A DNA stretch of 64,000 nucleotides from Selenomonadales bacterium (GCA_029975165.1 JARKPR010000085.1:124001-188000), one strand, 5' to 3'; shown: positions 33,105-42,811, counted from the first letter of the stretch. Numbers and translations are program-made. Notes: generated by a model not told the origin, from the sequence alone.

Positions 33105-34991
33105 TTGGAAAGCATTCTGGAAACGATCAAGAGCCCCGCAGACCTGAGAACGCTGTCGCTGCCGCAAATGGAAAAGCTCGCCGGAGAAATCCGCGGGCTT
33201 CTTATACATACAGTCTCGCAAACCGGCGGCCACCTGGCGCCCAATCTCGGCGTGGTCGAGCTCACCATCGCCCTCCACCGCGTGTTCGACAGCCCGCGCG
33301 ACCGGATCGTCTGGGACGTCGGCCACCAGGCCTACGTCCACAAGATTCTCACTGGCCGGCGGCAACGGTTCGCCACCCTCCGCCAGCTGGGCGGCATCAG
33401 CGGCTTCCCGAAGCGCGAGGAAAGCGAGCATGACGCCTTCGGCGTCGGCCATTCCTCCACGTCGATCTCCGCCGCCCTCGGCATCGTCCTCGCGCGGGAC
33501 ATCAACAAGGAAAAACACAAGGTCGTGGCCGTGATCGGCGACGGCTCGCTCACCGGCGGCCAGGCTTACGAGGCCCTCAATTACGCCGGCCACCTGGAAA
33601 GGGACCTGACCGTCATTCTCAACGACAACGAAATGTCCATCGACCGCAATGTCGGCGCGATGTCGGAATATCTCTCCAAGCTGCGCACCGACCCGGCCTA
33701 CTACCGGATGAAGCGGGACGTCGAGTATCTCCTGAAACGCATCCCCGCCATCGGCGAACGGGTAGCCAGCACGGTGGAGAGGCTGAAGGACGGCCTCAAA
33801 TACCTCGTTGTGCCCGGGATGCTCTTCGAGGAACTGGGCTTTACCTACATCGGCCCCATCGACGGCCACAACCTCGCCGCGCTTATCGACGTGCTGCAGA
33901 AGAGCAAACCCATGGCGGGACCGGTGCTCATCCACGTCATAACCCGCAAAGGCAAGGGCTACGGCCCGGCCGAGAGCAACGCCGACAAGTTCCACGGCGT
34001 CGGCCCGTTCCGCGTCGAATCGGGCGAGATCGTCAAGAACGGCAACAAGCCCTCATACACCGCCGTCTTCGGCGATGCCATGATCGCGGTCGCCGAACAA
34101 GACCCCGACGTCATCGCCATCACCGCCGCCATGCCGGAAGGCACGGGCCTCAAGCAGTTCGCCGCCCGCTTCCCGGGGCGCTTCTTCGACGTCGGCATCG
34201 CCGAGCCCAACGCCGTCACCATGGCCGCCGGCCTGGCTGCTGCGGGGAAGAAGCCGGTCGTCGCCATTTACTCGACCTTCTTGCAGCGGGCCTACGACCA
34301 GGTCATCCACGACGTCTGCCTGCAGAGGCTGCCGGTCGTGTTCGCCATCGACCGCGCCGGCATCGTCGGCGAAGACGGGCCTACCCACCAGGGGGTCTTC
34401 GACTGTTCCTACCTGCGCAGCATCCCCGGCCTCACCATCATGGCCCCCAAGGACGAAAACGAACTGCGCCACATGCTTTATACGGCCATCAACCTCGACG
34501 GCCCCGCAGCCATCCGCTACCCGCGCGGCTGCGGCCTCGGCGCGGACACCGGCGAACAACTGCGCGCCATCGAGATCGGCAGGGGCGAAGAACTGCGCGC
34601 CGGCAAGGACGTCGCCCTGCTGGCGGCGGGCGTCATGGCCGACCCGTGCCTCGCGGCCAGCGACCTGCTGGCGCGCAACGGCATCCGGGCCGGCGTCGTC
34701 AACGCCCGCTTCATCAAACCCCTCGACGAAAACCTCATCCGCCGCCTGGCCCGGGATGTGGGCGTCATCGTCACCGTCGAAGACAACGCGCTGGCCGGCG
34801 GCTTCGGCTCGGCCGTCCTCGAATACGTCAACGCCGCCAATCTCAACTGGGTAAAAATCTTCCGCATCGGCCTGCCCGACAAATTCATCGAGCACGGCAC
34901 GCGCCCCCAGCTCCTCGCCAGGTACGGCCTCACCGGCGAAGGCATCGCCGCCGTCGTCGCGTCCTTCATGCAGCGGTTCGGGGTAAAATGA
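33105..34991 (+). CDS. dxs: 1-deoxy-D-xylulose-5-phosphate synthase
   Basis: A 628-residue thiamine-diphosphate enzyme that condenses pyruvate and glyceraldehyde 3-phosphate, the entry step of the non-mevalonate pathway. It shows [20 protein letters not shown], the TPP-binding [22 protein letters not shown], and the transketolase-type [12 protein letters not shown], with a final [12 protein letters not shown]. The best start is TTG 33105: GAGAGG at 33091-33096 is 8 bases upstream and the protein then begins [16 protein letters not shown], as in the family. A GTG at 33063 would add 14 residues but has almost no leader. It overlaps tlyA by 4 bases. Confidence 0.94.
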   Translation: MESILETIKSPADLRTLSLPQMEKLAGEIRGLLIHTVSQTGGHLAPNLGVVELTIALHRVFDSPRDRIVWDVGHQAYVHKILTGRRQRFATLRQLGGISGFPKREESEHDAFGVGHSSTSISAALGIVLARDINKEKHKVVAVIGDGSLTGGQAYEALNYAGHLERDLTVILNDNEMSIDRNVGAMSEYLSKLRTDPAYYRMKRDVEYLLKRIPAIGERVASTVERLKDGLKYLVVPGMLFEELGFTYIGPIDGHNLAALIDVLQKSKPMAGPVLIHVITRKGKGYGPAESNADKFHGVGPFRVESGEIVKNGNKPSYTAVFGDAMIAVAEQDPDVIAITAAMPEGTGLKQFAARFPGRFFDVGIAEPNAVTMAAGLAAAGKKPVVAIYSTFLQRAYDQVIHDVCLQRLPVVFAIDRAGIVGEDGPTHQGVFDCSYLRSIPGLTIMAPKDENELRHMLYTAINLDGPAAIRYPRGCGLGADTGEQLRAIEIGRGEELRAGKDVALLAAGVMADPCLAASDLLARNGIRAGVVNARFIKPLDENLIRRLARDVGVIVTVEDNALAGGFGSAVLEYVNAANLNWVKIFRIGLPDKFIEHGTRPQLLARYGLTGEGIAAVVASFMQRFGVK

Positions 34992-35794
34992 TGGCCAAGG
35001 AACGCCTCGACACGCTGCTGGTGCAGCTGGGGCTGGCGGCCAGCCGGGAGAGGGCCAAGGCCATGATAATGGCCGGACAGGTCTTCGTCGACGGCCGCAG
35101 GACGGACAAGGCGGGAACGCCGGTCGAAGCGACGGCCGCCGTAACCGTCAGCGGCCGCGACATCGGCTACGTCAGCCGTGGCGGCCTCAAGCTGGCCAAA
35201 GCATTGCAGGTGTTCGGCATCGACCTCGCCGGCAAAACGGTCGCCGACATCGGCGCCTCCACCGGCGGCTTCACCGACTGCGCCCTGCAAAACGGCGCCG
35301 CCAAGGTCTATGCCATCGACGTCGGCTACGGGCAATTAGCCTGGTCGCTCAGGACCGACCCGCGGGTGGTCAACATGGAGCGCACCAACATCCGCGCCGT
35401 AACGCCGGCTGACATCGGCGAGCCGCTGGCCTTCGCGACCGTCGACGTAGCCTTCATCTCCCTTACGAAAGTGCTGCCGGTCGTCAGGACGCTGCTTGCT
35501 CCGGAAGGCGAAGCGGTGACGCTCGTCAAGCCGCAGTTCGAGGCCGGCCGTGAGAAGGTCGGCAAGCGCGGCGTCGTGAAAGATGCCGGCGTGCACCGCG
35601 AAGTCATCGGCCGCGTGCTCGAGGCGGCCCGCGAGGCGGGGTTCGTCCCGGCCGGGCTTACATATTCACCGGTCAAGGGACCGGAAGGCAATATCGAATA
35701 CCTGTTGTATCTGCAAATTGCCGCCGCAGGGCAAGGCGTAGACGATGCGGCCGTCGCGGCGACGGTGGCCGCCGCCCACGCCGCCCTGGGCTGA
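34988..35794 (+). CDS. tlyA: TlyA family rRNA 2'-O-methyltransferase
   Basis: A 268-residue protein: S4 RNA-binding domain at about residues 4-65 ([31 protein letters not shown]) and an FtsJ-like SAM domain with [14 protein letters not shown] (about 90) and DVGYGQLAW. TlyA methylates 16S and/or 23S rRNA riboses in other bacteria. Tandem ATGs at 34988 and 34991 both overlap the dxs stop; the second has the better spacing from GGGG at 34980-34983. The dxs-tlyA-nadK-argR-recN order is conserved across Bacillota. Confidence 0.93.
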   Translation: MMAKERLDTLLVQLGLAASRERAKAMIMAGQVFVDGRRTDKAGTPVEATAAVTVSGRDIGYVSRGGLKLAKALQVFGIDLAGKTVADIGASTGGFTDCALQNGAAKVYAIDVGYGQLAWSLRTDPRVVNMERTNIRAVTPADIGEPLAFATVDVAFISLTKVLPVVRTLLAPEGEAVTLVKPQFEAGREKVGKRGVVKDAGVHREVIGRVLEAAREAGFVPAGLTYSPVKGPEGNIEYLLYLQIAAAGQGVDDAAVAATVAAAHAALG

Positions 35795-35814
35795 TGAATG
35801 GGGAGAGAGACCCG

Positions 35815-36684
35815 TTGTTGACCATCGGCATATTCCCGAACACCAAGAAAGAAAACGTCGGCGCCGTGCTCGGCCGGCTTGTCCGGCACTGCAAGGAAAA
35901 TAACATTCCCGTCCTCATGCCTGTGGAGGCGGCCAGGGAGATGAACTACCCCGACCTCGGCCGCGAACAGGAGGCGCTCAAGGAGGAAATCACCCTCGCC
36001 ATAACCCTGGGGGGCGACGGGACGCTCATCAGCGCCGTCCGCGAGATCGCTCCGGCCGGCGTCCCTGTCTGCGGCGTCAACATGGGCCAGCTCGGCTTCC
36101 TCACCGAAGTGGAGCTGCCCGACCTGAACGGGGCCATCGACAAACTCAGCCGCGGCGAATACGACATCGAAGAACGGCTGATGCTCGAAGCCGTCGTCCG
36201 GCGCGGCGACCAGCAGATCCATCTATCCTCGGCCGTCAACGAGGTCGTGGTCACTAAAGGCGGCTTTTCGCGCCTCCTCAGGCTGAGGGTGTTCGTCGAC
36301 GGCGAGCTGACCGCCCGTTACCCGGCGGACGGCATCATCGTCGCCACTCCCACCGGCTCCACCGGCTACTCGCTGTCGGCCGGCGGGCCGGTCGTCAACC
36401 CCAACCTCAAAGTCATCCTCCTGACGCCCATCTGCCCCCACACGCTGCACGCCCGCTCCCTCATCGTCTCCGAGAAGGAAGAGATCAAGGTCACCATGCA
36501 GGCCACCCACGACGACATCGTCATGACGACGGACGGCCAGATGGCCTACAGCCTGCGCCCCGACGACATCGTCGTCGTCAGGCGCTCTCCTTACCGAGCG
36601 AGCTTCGTCCGCCTCAGCGGGCGGAGCTATACGCAGGCGCTGCGCACCAAGCTGTGGCGGGACGCTATCAATGACAATAGCTAA
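35815..36684 (+). CDS. nadK: NAD(+) kinase
   Basis: A 289-residue ATP-NAD kinase with the GGDGTLI motif (about residue 68), NMGQLGFLTEV, the conserved NEVVVTKGG and the YPADGIIVATPTGSTGYSLSAGGP segment. It makes NADP in the cytoplasm. The start is taken as TTG 35815, 7 bases after GGGAGAG (35801-35807), giving the family-like N-terminus LTIGIFPNTKK. An ATG at 35794 overlapping the tlyA stop would add seven residues that include the ribosome site itself. It overlaps mnmM by 14 bases. Confidence 0.93.
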   Translation: MLTIGIFPNTKKENVGAVLGRLVRHCKENNIPVLMPVEAAREMNYPDLGREQEALKEEITLAITLGGDGTLISAVREIAPAGVPVCGVNMGQLGFLTEVELPDLNGAIDKLSRGEYDIEERLMLEAVVRRGDQQIHLSSAVNEVVVTKGGFSRLLRLRVFVDGELTARYPADGIIVATPTGSTGYSLSAGGPVVNPNLKVILLTPICPHTLHARSLIVSEKEEIKVTMQATHDDIVMTTDGQMAYSLRPDDIVVVRRSPYRASFVRLSGRSYTQALRTKLWRDAINDNS

Positions 36685-37246
36685 CGCCGTCGCCATGGCC
36701 CACCGTCTGCTGGCGGACAAGCTGGCAACCGCCCGGACGGTGGTGGACGCCACCGCCGGCAACGGCCGCGACACCCTTTTCCTGGCGGCGAATACCCCGG
36801 GAGATGCCGTCGTCTGGGCCTTCGACCGGCAGCAGGCGGCCCTCGACAACACCGCCCGGCTGCTGGCCGAACACGGCCTCGGCGGCAAATGCCGCCTGGT
36901 CGCCGACTGCCACAGCCGGCTGGGCGACTATGTCTCCGGTCCGGTGGATGCGGCCATGTTCAACCTCGGCTACCTCCCCGGCGGCGACCACGGTTTCACC
37001 ACCTGCGCCGCCTCCACCGTCGCCGCCCTCGGCTGCCTTACCGGCCTGCTGGCGCCCGGGGGCCTCGTCACCGTCGTCGCCTATCACGGCCACCCGGCCG
37101 GCTGCGAGGAAAACGCCGCGGTAGCCGAATACCTGGCCAAGCTCCCTCAGACTGCCTTCGCCGTCGCCGCCTGGCGGATGCTCAACCAGCGGAACCGGCC
37201 GCCCATCCTATACATAATCGGCAGAACAGGGAGGGAAACGGCGTGA
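36671..37246 (+). CDS. mnmM: Class I SAM methyltransferase, MnmM/YtqB-like
   Basis: A 191-residue Rossmann methyltransferase. Motif I is VDATAGNGRDTLFLA at about residues 25-39, the family-specific motif MFNLGYLPGGDH is near residue 97, and VVAYHGHPAGCEE follows. Bacillus YtqB (MnmM) completes mnm5s2U34 in tRNA in organisms lacking the MnmC methylase, which fits with mnmA elsewhere in this window. The ATG lies 14 bases inside nadK, and the stop overlaps the GTG of argR. Confidence 0.88.
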   Translation: MTIANAVAMAHRLLADKLATARTVVDATAGNGRDTLFLAANTPGDAVVWAFDRQQAALDNTARLLAEHGLGGKCRLVADCHSRLGDYVSGPVDAAMFNLGYLPGGDHGFTTCAASTVAALGCLTGLLAPGGLVTVVAYHGHPAGCEENAAVAEYLAKLPQTAFAVAAWRMLNQRNRPPILYIIGRTGRETA

Positions 37247-37692
37247 AAGCATCCCGCCACGCGCGCATCAAGGAGATCATCGACAGTCAGGCCGTGGAGA
37301 CCCAGGAAGAACTGGCGGAAGCGCTGCGGAAAAAAGGCATCGAAGTCACCCAGGCCACCGTATCGCGCGACATAAAGGAACTCATGCTCATCAAGGTCCC
37401 CACCGGCGGGGGCCGCTACCGCTACGCCTTCCCGCCGGAACAGAACCTCGTGTTTTCGCAGTCCCGCCTGGAGCGGTCCTTCCAGGACTCGGTCGTCGCC
37501 ATGGACCACAGCCTCAACATCATCGTCATCAGGACGGTGCCGGGCCTGGCCCAGGCCGTGGCCTACGCCGTCGACAGCACCCGCTGGCCGGAGATCATCG
37601 GCACGGTCGGCGGCGACGACACCATCTTCGTCGTTGTCAAGCCGCCCGAAGCAACGGGCGAAGTGCTGGCAAGGTTTCGGGCCCTGATGTAG
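37243..37692 (+). CDS. argR: Arginine repressor ArgR/AhrC
   Basis: A 149-residue regulator. The N-terminal winged helix (about residues 1-70, RHARIKEIIDSQAVETQEELAEAL and VTQATVSRDIKELML) is followed by the C-terminal oligomerisation and arginine-binding domain (GLAQAVAYAVDSTRWPEIIGTVGGDDTIFVVV), with the conserved GDD-type loop for L-Arg. The start is GTG 37243 with GGGAGGGAA upstream. ArgR upstream of recN is a near-universal Bacillota arrangement. Confidence 0.96.
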   Translation: MKASRHARIKEIIDSQAVETQEELAEALRKKGIEVTQATVSRDIKELMLIKVPTGGGRYRYAFPPEQNLVFSQSRLERSFQDSVVAMDHSLNIIVIRTVPGLAQAVAYAVDSTRWPEIIGTVGGDDTIFVVVKPPEATGEVLARFRALM

Positions 37693-37712
37693 CGCAGGGG
37701 AGGGGACTCGCG

Positions 37713-39422
37713 ATGCTGAAGTCGCTCACCGTCACTAATTTCGCTCTCATCGAACAGGCCGGCGTGGAATTCGCCGGCGGCCTCAACGTGCTGACCGGCG
37801 AGACAGGCGCCGGCAAATCCATCCTCGTCGACGCCCTCACCACTCTGCTCGGCAGCCGCGCCGACCGCGAGGCTATCCGCAGCGGCTGCGAATCCTTCCG
37901 GGTCGAAGCCGTGTTCGACATCGCCGCCAACGCCGGCGTCAAAGCTATCCTCGACGACCAGGACATACCCCTCGACGACGGCGCCACCCTCATTCTCAGC
38001 CGGTTCCTGTCGCGGCAGGGCAAAACGGCCATCCTCGCCAACGGCTGCCATGTCACCGTGGGCGTGCTGCGCCAGATCGGCGAGGGCCTCGTCGACATCC
38101 ACGGCCAGCACGAGCACCAGGCCCTGCTGCGGCCCGAAGCCCATCTGGCGATGATCGATTCCTTTCTGCCGCCCGCCGGCCGGGAAACGCTCGCACGCTA
38201 CCGCCGCCTGTACGCCTCCTGGAACGAACTCGGCGCCGCCCTGGCCCGCACCGAGAGCGACTCGCGCGAACGCGCCCAGCGCCTCGACATGCTGGCCTGG
38301 CAGACAAAGGAGATCGCCGCCGCCGCCCTGCAGGCCGACGAAGAAGAACAACTGGCGGGCGACATCCGCATCCTCGGCAATGCCGAAAAGATCGTCAGCG
38401 CCGTCAACCGGGTTTACGGACTGCTTGCCGAAGGCGGCAGAGGCTCGGGCGGTGTCCTGTCCGACCTCGCCGACTGCCGCAAGGAACTGGAAATAGCGGC
38501 CAGGTTCGACCCCGCCCTCGAAGCGAAAATGGCCGTCATCAGCGACACGCTTTACCAGCTCGAAGACATCGCCGCCGAGCTCGGCAACTACCGGGAAAAT
38601 GTCGAATTCGACCCCGGCCGCCTCGCCAAGCTGCAGGAACGGATGGACATCATCCACGGCCTAAAGCGCAAGTACGGCGCCACGGTCGCCGCCGTCCTCG
38701 CCTATCACCGCCAGGCGGCCGCCGAGCTTGCCGACATCACCAATTACGAAGAACGGCTGGCCGCCCTGACCGCCGAGCGGGCCGCGGTCGAAAAAGACCT
38801 CGCCCAGGCGGCCGGCGGGCTCGACACGGTGCGCCGCGCCACGGCTGCCGGGCTGGCGGACAAGATCCGCGCGCACCTCGCCGACCTCGGCATGCCCCAC
38901 GCCGCCTTCCTTATCGACATCAAGGCCCCGGCCCGCTTCACGCCCGCCGGCAGCGAAGCGGCCGCGCTGTTCTCCGCCAACCCCGGCGAGGAAGCCAAGC
39001 CGCTCGCCAAGGTCGCCTCCGGGGGCGAGCTGTCCCGCATCGCCCTGGCCATCAAAACGGTCGCGGCCAGTGCAGGCGGCGTCGGCACGATGATCTTCGA
39101 CGAAGTCGACGCCGGCATCGGCGGCCAGACCGCCCGCATGGTGGCGGAAAAAATCGCCCTCGTGTCCGTCGACAAGCAGGTGCTGTGCGTCACTCACCTG
39201 CCGCAGGTCGCCGCCATGGCCGACCGCCACCTGGCGGTGGAAAAGCACGTCGCCGGCGACCGCACCCAGACCGTCGTCCGCATCCTCGACGGCCCGGCCC
39301 ACCGCCGCGAAGTCACCAGGATGATATCTGGCGACAACATGACCCAGGCCGCCCTCGACAATGCCGCGGAAATGATTAATTCCGCACAGCTAAGCAAAGA
39401 AAAGTGGAAAAATAAAGCGTAA
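37713..39422 (+). CDS. recN: DNA repair protein RecN
   Basis: A 569-residue SMC-like ATPase. Walker A TGETGAGKSILVDAL is at about residues 29-43, the coiled-coil arms span about 150-370 and include GLVDIHGQHEHQALL, and the C-terminal ABC signature VASGGELSRIALAIK leads to Walker B MIFDEVDAGIGG. It acts early at double-strand breaks. It is the last gene of the nadK-argR-recN run, 20 bases after argR. The AT-rich spacer after it contains the spoIVB control region. Confidence 0.96.
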   Translation: MLKSLTVTNFALIEQAGVEFAGGLNVLTGETGAGKSILVDALTTLLGSRADREAIRSGCESFRVEAVFDIAANAGVKAILDDQDIPLDDGATLILSRFLSRQGKTAILANGCHVTVGVLRQIGEGLVDIHGQHEHQALLRPEAHLAMIDSFLPPAGRETLARYRRLYASWNELGAALARTESDSRERAQRLDMLAWQTKEIAAAALQADEEEQLAGDIRILGNAEKIVSAVNRVYGLLAEGGRGSGGVLSDLADCRKELEIAARFDPALEAKMAVISDTLYQLEDIAAELGNYRENVEFDPGRLAKLQERMDIIHGLKRKYGATVAAVLAYHRQAAAELADITNYEERLAALTAERAAVEKDLAQAAGGLDTVRRATAAGLADKIRAHLADLGMPHAAFLIDIKAPARFTPAGSEAAALFSANPGEEAKPLAKVASGGELSRIALAIKTVAASAGGVGTMIFDEVDAGIGGQTARMVAEKIALVSVDKQVLCVTHLPQVAAMADRHLAVEKHVAGDRTQTVVRILDGPAHRREVTRMISGDNMTQAALDNAAEMINSAQLSKEKWKNKA

Positions 39423-39505
39423 GCATGAGCTTGCGCTACTTATTTAGTATTTTATCGACAAAATAGACCACCAAGGCAATATATGCTACATATTCCGGAA
39501 TAATC

Positions 39506-39520
39506 CCCGAAAATTTCGGG
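39506..39520. promoter_or_regulatory. Palindrome upstream of spoIVB
   Basis: CCCGAAA-A-TTTCGGG is a perfect 7+1+7 palindrome in the 160-base spacer between recN and spoIVB. It could end recN transcription (only a weak T run, CACCTTT, follows) or be an operator. A near 0A box (TGTCGAT on the minus strand, about 39454-39460) lies 45 bases upstream. No convincing sigma-F/G promoter could be placed. Confidence 0.4.
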
Positions 39521-39582
39521 CACCTTTACTGTGCGGGTAAAGTTGCTCCCGAAAAAAAGCGTACTCGGGGTGATGACGGAAG

Positions 39583-40956
39583 ATGTCAGGCATGAGTTGT
39601 CGCGCAAAGCTTGGCTTGCTGCTCGCCGTCCTGATCGTCGTTTTTTGCTTTTCCCCCCAGTTTCGCGCCGTCTACCAGCTGCCCCCGCACCTGCGCATCA
39701 TCGAAGGCGAAACCGCCAGCCTCGTCGTCGGCTTTCCCTGGACGATGACGGTAAACCAGGACAAGACGGTGCGGCTCCGTTCGCCGTACGGCGGCTTTTC
39801 CCGCCCGGTGTCGCTCGAGCCGGTCGGGCTCGGCCAGGCGACGCTCGAATTCAGGCTCCTCGGGCTCATCCCGGTGCGGACGGTGCAGGTTGATGTCCTG
39901 CCGACGCTCAAACTCGTGCCGGGAGGCCATTCCATCGGCGTCGTCCTCCATTCTCAGGGCGTCATCGTCGTCGGCCATTCCCCCGTCACTGCCGGCGACG
40001 GGCAAAGCCGCACCCCCGCCAAGGACGCCGGCATACTGATCGGCGACGTCATCCTCAGCATCAACGGCATACCGGTCACCAGCGACAGCCAGGTCGCGGA
40101 GGTCATCGACGCCGGCGGCCACGGGAACCGGCCGCTCGACCTCCTGGTAAAGCGCGGGGAAAACCGCCTGACCATTACCCTGAAGCCGTTGTTCTGCCAG
40201 GATACCAGGCGCTATCGCATCGGCCTCTTCGTCCGCGACAGCGCCGCCGGCGTAGGCACGCTCACCTTCTACGAACCGCAAACGCACACCTACGGCGCGC
40301 TCGGCCACATAATAACCGACAGCGACACCAATCAGCCCATCGACTGCAACCAGGGCAGGATCGTCCTCGCCACCGTCTCCGGCATCCAGCACGGCCGGCG
40401 CGGCCAACCGGGCGAAAAGATCGGCGTTTTCATCGAAGAGGACCAAGTTCTCGGCAGCATCGAAAAAAATACCCCCTTCGGCATATACGGACAGCTTTCC
40501 GCCTATCCGCCGCAAAACATGTACGCCGCCGGCATACCGGTCGCATCCATGAGCCAGGTAGAACTGGGGCCGGCCGAACTCTTGACCGTGGTCGACGGCC
40601 AGCAGATCGAGCGGTTCGCCATCGAGATCCAGAAGGTCAATCTCCAGGATACGCCCGAGGGCAAAGGCCTGGTCATCAAAATAACCGACCCGCGCCTCAT
40701 CGAGCGGACCGGCGGCATCGTGCAGGGGATGAGCGGCAGCCCCATCCTCCAAAACGGCAAAATAATCGGCGCCGTGACCCATGTTTTCGTCCACGACCCG
40801 ACCCGCGGCTACGGGTGTTTCGTCGACTGGATGCTGATGGAGAGCGGCTTGATCCCCCGCAGGGAACGGCAATCGGCCAGGAGGCTGTTCACGCTTTCTG
40901 GCCCTTTCTTCCGCCCCGGACCGCCATTTTCATACTTTTTGCGGGGCGCGGCATAA
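39583..40956 (+). CDS. spoIVB: SpoIVB serine peptidase (sigma-K checkpoint signalling)
   Basis: A 457-residue forespore-secreted protease. An N-terminal signal/anchor helix is at about residues 8-26. A PDZ domain (about 118-205, AKDAGILIGDVILSINGIPV) precedes the SA-clan catalytic region with GHIITDSD (His242, Asp246) and the serine motif GMSGSP (382-387). In Bacillus it cleaves SpoIVFA to trigger pro-sigma-K processing. It is somewhat longer than the Bacillus protein (426), mostly at the C-terminus. Start may be ATG 39583 or 39592. It is followed by spo0A, the standard pairing. Confidence 0.95.
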   Translation: MSGMSCRAKLGLLLAVLIVVFCFSPQFRAVYQLPPHLRIIEGETASLVVGFPWTMTVNQDKTVRLRSPYGGFSRPVSLEPVGLGQATLEFRLLGLIPVRTVQVDVLPTLKLVPGGHSIGVVLHSQGVIVVGHSPVTAGDGQSRTPAKDAGILIGDVILSINGIPVTSDSQVAEVIDAGGHGNRPLDLLVKRGENRLTITLKPLFCQDTRRYRIGLFVRDSAAGVGTLTFYEPQTHTYGALGHIITDSDTNQPIDCNQGRIVLATVSGIQHGRRGQPGEKIGVFIEEDQVLGSIEKNTPFGIYGQLSAYPPQNMYAAGIPVASMSQVELGPAELLTVVDGQQIERFAIEIQKVNLQDTPEGKGLVIKITDPRLIERTGGIVQGMSGSPILQNGKIIGAVTHVFVHDPTRGYGCFVDWMLMESGLIPRRERQSARRLFTLSGPFFRPGPPFSYFLRGAA

Positions 40957-40991
40957 AAATAATAAAAATTTGGATTTTTTTTCCAGACGAG

Positions 40992-41020
40992 GAAGGATAT
41001 GTCGCGTTAATGTCGAATTG
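40992..41020 (+). promoter_or_regulatory. Sigma-H promoter of spo0A with overlapping 0A box
   Basis: GAAGGATAT (40992-41000) fits the sigma-H -35 RnAGGAwww completely; after 11 bases GTCGAATTG (41012-41020) fits RnnGAATww in all but one position. TGTCGAA (41011-41017), an exact 0A-box core, overlaps the -10, which would let Spo0A~P control its own gene. Confidence 0.78.
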
Positions 41021-41055
41021 TATTTTCCAGGAAAAAGGGCAGGGAGGATTATCTG

Positions 41056-41829
41056 ATGATGGTACGAGAGGCAATCAAGGTGGCAATTGCTGACGACAAT
41101 CGCGATTTTGCGGAAATCATGCAGGAATGCCTGAATCAACAGCAGGACATCAACCTTGTTGGCGTCGCCTACAACGGGGAGGAGATGCTGACCCTCATCG
41201 ATGACAAGAAGCCGGATGTCGTCATCCTGGACATCATCATGCCCCATCTCGACGGCATCGGGGTGCTGGAGCGGATCAGCGCCATGAGCGGAAAACGGCC
41301 TAAGGTGATCATGCTCACGGCCTTGGGCCAGGAAAATATAACCCAGCGGGTCGTCGAGCTGGGCGCCGATTACTACATACTGAAACCTTTCAACATGGAA
41401 GTGCTTATCAACCGCATCCGCCAGCTGGCCAACGTCATCTCGTCGCAGCGCCCTGCCGCCACCCAGTCGATAAAGGCGCGGCCCCTCGACGTCGAGGTGA
41501 CGAACATCATCCGCGAGATCGGCATACCGGCACACATCAAAGGCTATCAGTACCTGCGCGACGCCATCATGATGATCATCAACGAAATCGAACTGCTCGG
41601 CGCCGTCACCAAGGTCCTTTACCCGATGATCGCCGAGAAATACGCCACTACCCCCAGCCGGGTCGAGCGGGCCATCCGCCACGCCATCGAAGTGGCCTGG
41701 AGCCGCGGCAACATGGACATGATCAACCGTTTGTTCGGCTACACCGTCAAGCTGGAGAAAGGCAAGCCCACCAATTCCGAATTCATGGCGATGATCGCCG
41801 ACAAGCTGAGGATGGAGCTGCGCGCCTGA
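41056..41829 (+). CDS. spo0A: Sporulation transcription factor Spo0A
   Basis: A 257-residue response regulator and master switch of sporulation. Receiver domain at about residues 6-125: acidic pocket Asp13/Asp14, phospho-acceptor Asp59 in [13 protein letters not shown], Thr in MLTALGQ and Lys in YYILKPF. The C-terminal effector domain (about 145-257) has [20 protein letters not shown] and the recognition helix region [28 protein letters not shown] precedes ATG 41056 by 8 bases. It has its own sigma-H promoter and is followed by a strong terminator. Confidence 0.98.
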   Translation: MMVREAIKVAIADDNRDFAEIMQECLNQQQDINLVGVAYNGEEMLTLIDDKKPDVVILDIIMPHLDGIGVLERISAMSGKRPKVIMLTALGQENITQRVVELGADYYILKPFNMEVLINRIRQLANVISSQRPAATQSIKARPLDVEVTNIIREIGIPAHIKGYQYLRDAIMMIINEIELLGAVTKVLYPMIAEKYATTPSRVERAIRHAIEVAWSRGNMDMINRLFGYTVKLEKGKPTNSEFMAMIADKLRMELRA

Positions 41830-41840
41830 CCGCGCACGCG

Positions 41841-41887
41841 ACGAGCCCTGCGCTTCCGGACAGCGAAGCGCAGGGCTCGTCTGCTTT
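41841..41887 (+). terminator. Terminator of spo0A
   Basis: A perfect 16-bp stem, ACGAGCCCTGCGCTTC with its complement, around CGGACAGC, followed by CTGCTTTAAAA. Confidence 0.85.
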
Positions 41888-41977
41888 AAAAGGGAGAGCA
41901 GGCAGGATTTCGCCGTTCCAAAAGGAATACACTATATAGGCCGCTAGAAATGACGCCGGTCGGAATGGAGTGATACG

Positions 41978-42664
41978 ATGCAGGCAACCAGGGAACTTTT
42001 AGCGCAAGGCCCCCGCATAAAAGTGTTCGTCGGCGAATTCGGCAGCGGCAAGACCGAACTGGCGGTCAATTACTCCCTCCAGCTCAAACAGCTCGGCCAC
42101 CAGACGGCCATCGTCGACATCGATCTCGTCAAACCCTACTTCCGGACGCGGGAGAACAGGTCGCTGCTCGAAGAACGCGGCGTGCTCGTCGTGGCCCCGG
42201 ATCGCAAGCTGGCCCATTCCGACCTGCCGATAATGCCGGAAAATCTCACGCGGATACTGTACGACGACCAGTATCAGGTCGTGATGGACGTGGGCGGCGG
42301 CGAGTCGGCCATCGTCCTCGGCCAGCTCAACCGCAAGTTCGACGAAAATCCCTACCAGGCCTGGCTGGTCGTCAACACCCGCCGGCCGTTCACCAACACG
42401 CCGGCGGCCATCGTCGACGTCTGCCGCCGGATCGAGCGGGTCTCGCGCCTCACCGTGTCGGGGGTCGTAAGCAACACCAACCTGGCGGGCGAAACGACCG
42501 CCGCCCATATCTACGAAGGGCTGGCCGTCACCGAGCAGGCCGCCGGTCTGCTGGGGCTGCCGATAAAATGGGTGGTCGCACCCGAGTGGCTGGCCGCCGA
42601 GGTCAAGGTGGCTTATCCTCTGTTTGTGCTGAAACCCTATACTCAATATCCTTGGATGGGTTAA
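41978..42664 (+). CDS. P-loop NTPase (MinD/CobQ-like), function unknown
   Basis: A 228-residue ATPase. The P-loop is FVGEFGSGKTELA at about residues 18-30. A switch-like IVDIDLVKPYFRTRENRSLLEERG follows at about 44-67, and VVMDVGGGESAIVLGQL is the Walker B-like strand. VVSNTNLAGETTAAHIYEG and a final KPYTQYPWMG resemble SIMIBI-class ATPases that deliver proteins or cofactors. No partner or substrate can be named. TTCC-AAAA-GGAA lies upstream at 41916-41927. The stop overlaps the stop of a small convergent minus-strand gene. Confidence 0.8.
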   Translation: MQATRELLAQGPRIKVFVGEFGSGKTELAVNYSLQLKQLGHQTAIVDIDLVKPYFRTRENRSLLEERGVLVVAPDRKLAHSDLPIMPENLTRILYDDQYQVVMDVGGGESAIVLGQLNRKFDENPYQAWLVVNTRRPFTNTPAAIVDVCRRIERVSRLTVSGVVSNTNLAGETTAAHIYEGLAVTEQAAGLLGLPIKWVVAPEWLAAEVKVAYPLFVLKPYTQYPWMG

Positions 42665-42789
42665 TGCAGTTTCATCCGCAGGTATTGCGCCAGCGTGCGC
42701 CGCTCGCCGCCCAACATTGTCAGGAAGCGGCGGAAGTCCCTGGCCCGGCCGCTGAAATACAGGCCGCGCGCGGTGATGACGATATGCAT
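42661..42789 (-). CDS. 42-residue basic small protein, probable sporulation gene
   Basis: On the minus strand, ATG at 42789-42787 is preceded at ideal distance by AGAGGAGGG and runs 42 residues to TAA at 42663-42661. The protein is basic and amphipathic: MHIVITARGLYFSG, then RARDFRRFLTML, then LAQYLRMKLH. No signal peptide or membrane helix is seen. A sigma-E-like promoter lies upstream (42841-42812). It is one of only two minus-strand genes supported in the window and sits convergent to the P-loop ATPase gene, with overlapping stops. The family is not recognised. Confidence 0.72.
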   Translation of the reverse strand: MHIVITARGLYFSGRARDFRRFLTMLGGERRTLAQYLRMKLH

Positions 42790-42811
42790 GGGACGTCCCT
42801 CCTCTGGGCGT

